Positions 33,955 through 40,427 of a DNA stretch of 64,000 bases are shown piece by piece. The stretch comes from Sphaerisporangium siamense (GTDB lineage: Bacteria > Actinomycetota > Actinomycetes > Streptosporangiales > Streptosporangiaceae). Every line of letters starts with the position of its first letter. Position 1 is the first letter of the stretch. Both the position numbers and the translations under genes were made by a program. The stretch covers positions 7,068,001-7,132,000 of the forward strand of contig NZ_JACHND010000001.1 in the NCBI RefSeq assembly GCF_014205275.1, read 5' to 3'. A model generated the notes under the pieces. That model made no database searches and had not been told where the DNA came from. It was given only the letters and a program-made list of their open reading frames with translations.

Positions 33955-35742
33955 TCACGACGGGTCGCGGGGCACGAGGATGCGCAGCAGGCCGACCATC
34001 TCGTAGCGGCCGGGCGCCACCCGGCGCAGCATGTGCTCGTCGGCGAGCCGGTCCAGGGCCCGCTGGGCGGTGCCCGCGGGCGCGCGCAGCATGTCCGCGG
34101 CCTGGGTCACGGTGACCTCGGTGCCCGGCAGGTAGGTGATCGTCCACAGCAGGCGCGCGGCCTCGGGGTCGGTGCGGCGGAACAGCTCGAAGCTGCCCCA
34201 CAGCCGGTCGCGGATGTTGTGCTCGCCGTCCCGGTTGTCGAGGATCTCGCACAGGCCGCGGGCCATCCGGGCGGACAGCCGCTCCACGGGCCAGTCGGGA
34301 CGCGCGGCCAGCAGGGCGCCGGCGGCGCGCAGGGCGAGCGGGAGGTGCTCGCAGCGGCGGGCGATCTCGGCGGCGGCGTCCGGCTCGGCCGCCACGCGCG
34401 CGGCGCCCGCGTGCCCGGCCAGCACGGCGACGGCGTCCTCGGGGGTGAGCGCGCCGAGCGTGAGGTGCTCGGCGTGGTCGAGGGCCGGCACCCGCCTGCT
34501 GGTGATCAGCACCGCGCAGCCGGGCCCGGCGGGCAGCAGGGGACGCACCTGGGAGGCCCCGGCGACGTTGTCGATCACGAAGAGCACGCGCAGGCCCGAG
34601 GTGAGGGACCGCAGGCGCGTGCTGGCCTCGCCGAGGCTCGGCTCCCCCGGGGCGGGGTCGCCGAGCGCGCGCAGGAACCAGGTGACGGCCTGCCGGGGGG
34701 TGACCGCGCGCTCCTGCTGGAAGGCGCCGGCCATGTCGACGTAGAGCTGCCCGTCGGGGAACCGCGAGGACACCGCGTGCGCGACCCGCAGGGCCAGCGC
34801 CGACTTGCCGACTCCGATCGGCCCGCTGACGGCCGCCACCGGCGGGACCGCGCCCGACGGCGTGAGCGCCTCCTCCAGGAAGCGCGCCTCGGCGTCGCGG
34901 CCGACCAGCAGGCCCGGGCGCGGGAGCTGGCGCGGGGCCGGGGTGCAGGGGGTCGCGGAGACGTGGGCCGGCTGGCGGGCGAGGGGGGCGAGCGCGGGGT
35001 CGCGGTGCAGGACGGCCTGGTGGATGCGCCGCAGCTCCTCCCCCGGCTCCAGGCCGAGCTGCCCGGCCAGGTGGTCGCGTGCCTCGGCGTAGGCGCCGAG
35101 CGCGCCGGCCGCGTCGCCCGCGCCGTACAGGGCGCGCATGAGCAGAGCCCAGGCCCGTTCGCGCAGCGGCTGCTCCCCGACCAGCAGCCGCAGGTCGGCC
35201 ACGGCCTCGGAGTGCCGGCCGAGCGTGAGCCGCGCCTCGGCGCGGTCCTCAAGCGCGGTGAGGCGCTGCTCGTGCAGGACGGTCAGGCGCGCGGCGAGCG
35301 GCTTGCCGTACGCCAGGCCGTCGCCGGCCGGGCCGCGCCACAGGGCGACCGCGTCGTCGAACCGCTGGACCGCGACGTCGGGGCGGCGGCCGGCGAGCGC
35401 CGTCCTGGCCTCGGTGGTGAGCTTCTCGAAGCTGGTCAGGTCGAGCTTGGCCGGGGACGCGACGAGCTGGTAGGCGCGGTCGGAGGCGACGATGCCGACG
35501 CCCTTCATCTCGGTGGTGAGCACGCGGCGCAGCCCGCCCGCGTACGTCCGCAGGTTCGCCGTGGCGGACTGCGGGGGCTCGCTGTCCCACAGGGCCTCCG
35601 AGAGCCAGTCGAGGCTGACCGGGCGGTTCATGTTGAGCAGGAGTGACAGCAGCAGCGTGCGGCGCATGCGGCCGCCCAGGTTGACGGCCTTCCCTGAGAG
35701 CCCGGCCTCGACCGGTCCGAGGAGGCGGAACACGTGTGGCAT
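33955..35742 (-). CDS. SARP-type regulator with BTAD and NB-ARC domains (AfsR-like)
   Basis: A 595-residue transcriptional activator. Domains in order: OmpR-type winged helix (about 1-95, with NLGGRMRRTLLLSLLLNMNRPVS), bacterial transcriptional activation domain BTAD (about 100-246), and an NB-ARC ATPase (about 275-540) with Walker A GPIGVGKS at 307-314 and Walker B region LFVIDNV. There is no TPR repeat region, so it is the short AfsR form. Such proteins activate secondary-metabolite or developmental genes; no biosynthetic cluster is visible here. I use the ATG at 35742 because the DNA-binding domain starts there; the frame continues to 35856. Confidence 0.88.
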   Translation of the reverse strand: MPHVFRLLGPVEAGLSGKAVNLGGRMRRTLLLSLLLNMNRPVSLDWLSEALWDSEPPQSATANLRTYAGGLRRVLTTEMKGVGIVASDRAYQLVASPAKLDLTSFEKLTTEARTALAGRRPDVAVQRFDDAVALWRGPAGDGLAYGKPLAARLTVLHEQRLTALEDRAEARLTLGRHSEAVADLRLLVGEQPLRERAWALLMRALYGAGDAAGALGAYAEARDHLAGQLGLEPGEELRRIHQAVLHRDPALAPLARQPAHVSATPCTPAPRQLPRPGLLVGRDAEARFLEEALTPSGAVPPVAAVSGPIGVGKSALALRVAHAVSSRFPDGQLYVDMAGAFQQERAVTPRQAVTWFLRALGDPAPGEPSLGEASTRLRSLTSGLRVLFVIDNVAGASQVRPLLPAGPGCAVLITSRRVPALDHAEHLTLGALTPEDAVAVLAGHAGAARVAAEPDAAAEIARRCEHLPLALRAAGALLAARPDWPVERLSARMARGLCEILDNRDGEHNIRDRLWGSFELFRRTDPEAARLLWTITYLPGTEVTVTQAADMLRAPAGTAQRALDRLADEHMLRRVAPGRYEMVGLLRILVPRDPS

Positions 35743-36247
35743 CGCCGGCGGCCTAGAGAGAGCGCCTCGGCGGGACGTCACGGAAGCGGCCCGCGGCCTC
35801 GCGGGCCGCGGTTTCAGGAAACACTCGGAGCACTCGCGCGAACCCCCTGGTCCCATGGCCGTGAGGCGGCCTCATGGTGAAACGCGGGAAATACCGGGAA
35901 TCGGCCACGACACGATTCCTGCCGCCGAGGCCCGCGATAGGAGGCGGACGCGACGGCCGCGGAACGACGGCACCCCCGGATACGCATCACCGGGAGCCTT
36001 TCACGACCTCCGACTGGACGTCAACCGGGGATGATGAGAAGGGACTTCTGTAATCGTGAAGTGATAGAGCGCGTTCGTTCGCGCCGCATCATTTTCATAG
36101 TGGAAATGTCGCTCATCGAGGTACCTGTCGTCCTGGCTGTAAAGCGAACGGATGTGGCAGTATGGCCGCGCCCGAAGATCACACGAAGATCAAGGGACGC
36201 CGCGACGGCACCGCCCCACCGCCGGGACACGACCGAAGGAGCGCTTC
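35743..36247. other. Divergent intergenic region, 505 bp, no gene seen
   Basis: Separates the SARP gene from the amidohydrolase gene. The stretch 36030-36160 is AT-richer than its surroundings and contains GCGCG-N6-CGCGC near 36070. Short open frames on both strands lack ribosome sites and recognisable sequence. Probably holds the promoters of both genes. Confidence 0.5.
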
Positions 36248-37447
36248 GTGGGAATGCTGGTCACCGCCGGCCTGCTCGTCACGGCCACCCCGGACGGCCC
36301 GGTCCGCGACGGGGCCGTACTCGTCGGCGAGGGACTCATCCGGGCGGCGGGGCCGCGCGAGCGGGTCGAGGCCCTGGCCCCGCCCGGCACCCCGCGCCAC
36401 GACTACCCCGGCGGCACGCTGCTGCCCGGCCTGATCAACTGCCACGTGCACCTGGTCTTCGACGCGAGCATGGACGGCATGGGCAAGGTCCGCGAGGCCG
36501 ACGACCTCTCGCTGTTCCTCGGCATGGCCGACCGCGCGCGCCGCTTGCTCGACAGCGGCGTGACCACGGTCAGGGACCTCGGCGACCGGGGCGGCCTGTC
36601 CCTGCGCCTGCGCGACGCCATCGCCGCCGGCCTGCTGCGCGGGCCGCGCGTGCTGGCCGCCGGCCCGCCGCTCACCGTCCCCGGCGGGCACTGCTGGTAC
36701 CTCGGCGGCGAGGTCGGGGACGAGGCCGCGTTACGCGCGGCCGTGCGGGCCCGCGCCGAGCAGGGGGCCGACCTGGTCAAGCTGATGGTGAGCGGCGGGC
36801 AGACCACCTCGGGCGGGGCCGGGATGTCGGAGTCGCAGTTCACCCCCGAGCAGGTCCGCGCCACCGTCGAGGAGGCCCACCGGCTCGGCCTGCCCGTCGC
36901 CGCCCACGCGCACGGCACCGAGGCCATCGCCGCTTCCGCCGCCGCGGGCGTGGACACCATCGAGCACTGCACCTGGCTCACCGGCGACGCCTACGACCCG
37001 CGCGAGGACGTCGCGGCGCTGATCGCCTCCCGGGGCATCGCCGTCTGCCCCACCACCAGCCCTGGCTGGCGGGCCATGGCCCGCTGGATCGGCGAGGAGC
37101 GCGCCGCGCTGCTGCAGAGCCGCCTGCCCTGGATGCGCGACCTCGGCGTCCGCCTCGTGATGGGCACCGACGCGGGCCTGCCCGGCTCGGTCTTCGACGA
37201 CTTCGCCGGCAGCTTCACCCTCTACGAGGAGCTGGGCTTCTCCCACGAGCGGATCATCGAGATGGCCACCGCCGACGCCGCCGACGCGCTCGGCATCGGC
37301 GGCGAGACCGGCAGGATCGCCGAGGGACTGCGCGCCGACCTGCTGGTGACGGACGGGGACGCGCTCACCGGCGTCGAGGCCCTGCGCCGCCCGCTGCTCG
37401 TCGTCAAGGACGGCGTCGCGCACGTGCCGCCGCCACGTCCGGAATAG
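36248..37447 (+). CDS. Amidohydrolase family protein (metal-dependent carboxypeptidase type)
   Basis: A 399-residue TIM-barrel metal-dependent hydrolase. Metal ligands are visible in order: H66 and H68 (NCHVHL), carbamylated K178 (DLVKLMVSGG), H220 (AAHAHG), H240 (IEHCTW) and D308 (MGTDAG). This is the pattern of the imidazolonepropionase/prolidase-like amidohydrolases, several of which hydrolyse N-acyl or peptide-like bonds at the C-terminus of amino acids. The exact substrate cannot be set. GAAGGAG lies six bases before the GTG at 36248. No signal peptide. It appears to be monocistronic. Confidence 0.87.
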   Translation: MGMLVTAGLLVTATPDGPVRDGAVLVGEGLIRAAGPRERVEALAPPGTPRHDYPGGTLLPGLINCHVHLVFDASMDGMGKVREADDLSLFLGMADRARRLLDSGVTTVRDLGDRGGLSLRLRDAIAAGLLRGPRVLAAGPPLTVPGGHCWYLGGEVGDEAALRAAVRARAEQGADLVKLMVSGGQTTSGGAGMSESQFTPEQVRATVEEAHRLGLPVAAHAHGTEAIAASAAAGVDTIEHCTWLTGDAYDPREDVAALIASRGIAVCPTTSPGWRAMARWIGEERAALLQSRLPWMRDLGVRLVMGTDAGLPGSVFDDFAGSFTLYEELGFSHERIIEMATADAADALGIGGETGRIAEGLRADLLVTDGDALTGVEALRRPLLVVKDGVAHVPPPRPE

Positions 37448-37529
37448 CGCCGACGCCCGGCCCGGTGAAGGCGCATGTCAGGGCGATTTCATTTCGGCGT
37501 CCATTACGGAGCACATCCCGGCGTTCGGG

Positions 37530-37558
37530 TTGAACTACCGCGTCGCAGTCTAAAGAAT
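37530..37558 (+). promoter_or_regulatory. Promoter of the ImmA/IrrE operon
   Basis: TTGAAC, 17-bp spacer, AAGAAT; the predicted start is at or next to the ATG at 37566, so the message is leaderless. Confidence 0.45.
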
Positions 37559-37565
37559 CGTGCCC

Positions 37566-38069
37566 ATGAGAGAGAGGGCGCTGCGCAGAGAGTGCCGTCG
37601 CCTGCTCAGAGAGCTGGACATCCGCCCGCCGCTCGATGTGAGAGAGCTGTGCGCGCGGCTGGCGGAACGCCGGGGCCGCGACATTCGGCTGGTCGCATAT
37701 CCCATTGACATCCCCGGCCCTTTCGGGCTGTGGTTCATGACGGACTCGACCGATTTCATTTACTACCAGCAGGAGACCACCCGTCCCCACCAGGACCACA
37801 TCGTCCTGCACGAGATCGGTCACATGATCGCCGAGCACCCGAGCGACGAGCCCGCCGACGGCGAGGCCATCACGCCCGGCCTCACGGCGGGAGGCCGCGT
37901 GCTGCGGCGCACCTGCTACGACACCAAGTACGAGCGTGAGGCCGAGCTGATCGCCACGATCATCCTGGAGTGGGCGAGCGTCCTCAACGTCACCCACCAT
38001 TCGTCGGAGGACGACGACGCCCTGGAGCGGATGCGCGCCTCCCTGGCCAACCACAAGGGGTGGCTGTGA
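37566..38069 (+). CDS. ImmA/IrrE family metallo-endopeptidase
   Basis: A 167-residue protein with the zinc motif HEIGH (82-86) in the order of the ImmA/IrrE (DUF955) family and a downstream EREAELIATIIL segment providing the third ligand. Relatives cleave repressor proteins, freeing genes on damage or other signals; in actinobacteria such genes are often annotated as the toxin part of a toxin-antitoxin-like pair. Here it is coupled by a GTGA overlap to a membrane protein and lies near a divergent EspR-like regulator, a plausible cleavage target. A GTG at 37560 would add two residues. Confidence 0.82.
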   Translation: MRERALRRECRRLLRELDIRPPLDVRELCARLAERRGRDIRLVAYPIDIPGPFGLWFMTDSTDFIYYQQETTRPHQDHIVLHEIGHMIAEHPSDEPADGEAITPGLTAGGRVLRRTCYDTKYEREAELIATIILEWASVLNVTHHSSEDDDALERMRASLANHKGWL

Positions 38070-39271
38070 GCCAGCTCGCCTTGGGAATCCTCAGCACCCT
38101 GGCCTTCCTCGGGGTGCTCAACAAGCTCGTCCAGGTCTGGCGCGCGCCGGAGGATCTCCCCCTGCGCGCCATGGGCGCGTTCGTGTTGTGCATCGCGCTC
38201 GCGGCCGTCCTGAACGTCCCGGTGCTCAGGACGGCGGTCGACCAGGCCGGCGCGGGCCTCGCCAAGCTGGCGGTGAACCTGCTCACGGTGCTGTGCGCGT
38301 ACTTCCTGATGGCGTTCTTCACCTACTCGGTGCACGGCGTGGCGGCGCGGGGCCGGCTGCGCGCGCGGCTGGTCCTGCTCGGGGCCGCCTCGGGCGTGAT
38401 GGTGACGGCCTGGCTGCTCGCCCCGGAGCCCGTGCGCGCCGCCCCGGCCGACCTGGCCAACGGCGACGACCCGCACGCGACCGTGTTCGTGCTCGCCGCG
38501 CTCGGCTACCAGGGGTACGCGCTGGCGCTGAACCTGCGCTCCTCGGCGACGTTCTCGCGGGCCAGCGCCCGCCCGCAGCTCAAGCGCGGGCTGAAGGTCC
38601 TGGCGGTCGCGCAGGGCTCGCTGCTCTGCGCCGCCGTCGCGAAGATCTCCGTCGCGCTCGTCCAGGCCGCGACCGCCACCGACCCCGCCTTCCTGCGCCC
38701 GCTCAACACCTCCTACCTGTGGCTGGTGTTCGTCGGGATCATCACCGCCATCGTCGGGGTCGGCTACCTGGCCGTCACCGACATGATCGCCGCCATCCCG
38801 GTATGGCGGCGCCACCGCCGCGCCTACCGGCGGCTCAGCCCGCTGTGGTCCGCGCTCAACGAGGCGTTCCCCGACCTGGCGCTGACCCGCGTGCCGATGT
38901 CCCGGCTGCGCGACGCGCTCGGCCTGCGCCCGACGCACCGCGGCTACTACCGCCGCGTGGTCGAGATCCGGGACGGCATCGTGCAGCTCGGCCCGTACTA
39001 CGACCGCGGCGTCGCGGAGGCGGCCGAGTCGGCGGGACGGGCCGCGGGGCTGTCGGGGACGGCGCTGGAGGCCGAGGCGCAGGCGGCCCTGATCGCGGAC
39101 GCGCTGCGCCGCAAGGCGCACGCCTCCCCCGCCGCCGACCCGTGTCCGATCCCGACGCGCGGCGGGGACGACCTGGAGTCGGACGCCGCGTGGCTGGTGC
39201 TGCTGTCGGACACGCTCAGAGACCTGTGGCGGCGCCCGCCCGCCGCGGCGATGGACCCCTCGCGCGGATAG
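38066..39271 (+). CDS. MAB_1171c-type putative membrane transporter
   Basis: A 401-residue protein with seven or so transmembrane helices in the first 245 residues (starting VSQLALGILSTLAFLGVLNKLVQVWRAP) and a soluble C-terminal 150 residues containing RRYRRLSPLW-like sequence and MSRLRDALGLRPTHRGYYRRVVEIRDGI. I recognise this layout as the MAB_1171c family that is commonly encoded next to ImmA/IrrE-like proteins and XRE regulators in actinobacteria; annotation as a transporter is unproven. The RRVVEIRDG motif is the conserved core of the cytosolic part. Its GTG overlaps the ImmA stop. A membrane signal could be relayed to the protease. Confidence 0.78.
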   Translation: MSQLALGILSTLAFLGVLNKLVQVWRAPEDLPLRAMGAFVLCIALAAVLNVPVLRTAVDQAGAGLAKLAVNLLTVLCAYFLMAFFTYSVHGVAARGRLRARLVLLGAASGVMVTAWLLAPEPVRAAPADLANGDDPHATVFVLAALGYQGYALALNLRSSATFSRASARPQLKRGLKVLAVAQGSLLCAAVAKISVALVQAATATDPAFLRPLNTSYLWLVFVGIITAIVGVGYLAVTDMIAAIPVWRRHRRAYRRLSPLWSALNEAFPDLALTRVPMSRLRDALGLRPTHRGYYRRVVEIRDGIVQLGPYYDRGVAEAAESAGRAAGLSGTALEAEAQAALIADALRRKAHASPAADPCPIPTRGGDDLESDAAWLVLLSDTLRDLWRRPPAAAMDPSRG

Positions 39272-39316
39272 GCGCGGGCCCGCCGGGCGGCCGTCCTCCT
39301 CGCGGAGGGCCGCCGG

Positions 39317-39799
39317 TCAGCCGGGGCGGGAGTCCTCCGGCGGAACGCTCCCGGCGGGCTCCTGCGGCGGCGGCGCGGCGGCGCAGTCCGGCGGGAGCCC
39401 TTCGAGCGTGCGCAGGTGGGCGATCATGTTGGCGATGTTCTCGATGCTGGAGTGCGACAGACCGGCGGCGCGCATGGCGATCCTGCGCACGCCCGCGTCC
39501 TTCATGGCGGGCAGCAGCTCCAGCCGGACGTTGGCCTGCGCGGCGTAGGCGTCGTCGAAGAAGTACGCGGGCTCGACGCCGAAGAAGTCGGCGATGGCGA
39601 CCAGGTGGCTCACCGACAGGTCGTCGGTCCTGCCGGTGCGCAGCTTCCACAGGGTGGTGTGCGAGACGGGAGTGCCACGCCGGGTGATCTCTCGCGCCGC
39701 CTGCTCGTAGCTGTAGGTGGTGCCGTCGGGCTGGCGCACGGAGCGAAACAAATGATCGAGTTGCTCCGCGAGAGGACGTCGATAGCGTTTGTCGGCCAT
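39317..39799 (-). CDS. EspR-like XRE family regulator
   Basis: A 160-residue DNA-binding protein. An XRE helix-turn-helix spans about residues 10-75 (EQLDHLFRSV, then SYEQAAREITRRG, HTTLWKLRTGRTDDL, ADFFGVEPAYFFDD). After it comes LLPAMKDAGVRRIAMRAAGLSHSSIENIANMIAHLR, closely resembling the C-terminal dimerisation part of mycobacterial EspR, and then a Pro-rich tail. EspR is a nucleoid-associated regulator, so a broader role is possible, but the convergent ImmA - membrane protein pair makes a local partner role likely. CGGAG precedes the ATG at 39799. Confidence 0.83.
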   Translation of the reverse strand: MADKRYRRPLAEQLDHLFRSVRQPDGTTYSYEQAAREITRRGTPVSHTTLWKLRTGRTDDLSVSHLVAIADFFGVEPAYFFDDAYAAQANVRLELLPAMKDAGVRRIAMRAAGLSHSSIENIANMIAHLRTLEGLPPDCAAAPPPQEPAGSVPPEDSRPG

Positions 39800-39843
39800 G
39801 GCTACTCCGAGGGGACCATATCAAGCACCGGATTACCAGACCA

Positions 39844-39859
39844 TCGCCCGCGCGGGCGA
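39844..39859. terminator. GC palindrome after the NUDIX gene
   Basis: TCGCCCGCGCGGGCGA, a perfect 16-bp palindrome 5 bp past the NUDIX stop on the minus strand. It could act as terminator or as an operator for the EspR-like gene. Confidence 0.4.
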
Positions 39860-39864
39860 GCTGG

Positions 39865-40362
39865 TCAGGAGACGGGGCTCCAGGTCTGGCGGGCGGACCG
39901 CCACCACGCGAAGCAGTCGGGCAGCACGAGCGGCAGCCAGGACGGCGTGGGAAGGGCGGCGGCCTCCGGTTCGGTGACCCAGCGGACCTCGGCGATCTCG
40001 ACGCCGTCGGGGACGGGCGTGCCGCCCTCGGCGGTGCAGCCGTAGACGGTGATGACGTGCGCCACCTGGTCGCCGTTGGGGTAGGTGGTGCGGAACCCGG
40101 GGCCTCCGTAGGCGCCGATCAGGCCGCGGATGCGGACGTCGAGCCCGACCTCCTCGCGCGTCTCGCGCACCACGGCCTCGGCGGGCGGCTCGTCGGGCTC
40201 GACGATGCCCCCGGGCGCGGACCACACGTCGCCCTGCTCGCTGTGCCGGGCCAGCAGCAGCCGCCCCTCGTCGTCGAAGACGAAGGCGTTGACCGACGGC
40301 AGGAGCAGCAAGGCGTTGCCCACCTGACCGCGTAAACCCGCAAGATACTCAGAAAGGGGCAC
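39865..40362 (-). CDS. NUDIX hydrolase
   Basis: A 165-residue nucleoside-diphosphate-linked-moiety hydrolase. The Nudix box is complete: G52, E58, then R66-E67 and E70-E71-V-G73 (RETREEVGL). These bind the divalent metal and the diphosphate. The N-terminus has a short helix (LSEYLAGLRGQVGNALL) preceding the domain. Substrate is not predictable; family members sanitise oxidised nucleotides or cleave ADP-ribose-type compounds. GGAGGA precedes the GTG at 40362. It lies 66 bp upstream of the EspR-like gene in the same direction. Confidence 0.9.
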   Translation of the reverse strand: MPLSEYLAGLRGQVGNALLLLPSVNAFVFDDEGRLLLARHSEQGDVWSAPGGIVEPDEPPAEAVVRETREEVGLDVRIRGLIGAYGGPGFRTTYPNGDQVAHVITVYGCTAEGGTPVPDGVEIAEVRWVTEPEAAALPTPSWLPLVLPDCFAWWRSARQTWSPVS

Positions 40363-40427
40363 GGTCGTCCTCCGCCGCTTCGCCGACTCGACCCCACAAA
40401 GGTACCCAGTCGGTCAAGCCGCCGAGG

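Noticed and set aside
32440-35646. A 1068-codon plus-strand frame opposite the hydrolase and SARP genes
   Set aside because: Its antisense partner frames have recognisable domains; this one has none.
36021-36230. A 69-codon minus-strand frame upstream of the amidohydrolase
   Set aside because: No ribosome site and no family; it spans the likely promoter region.
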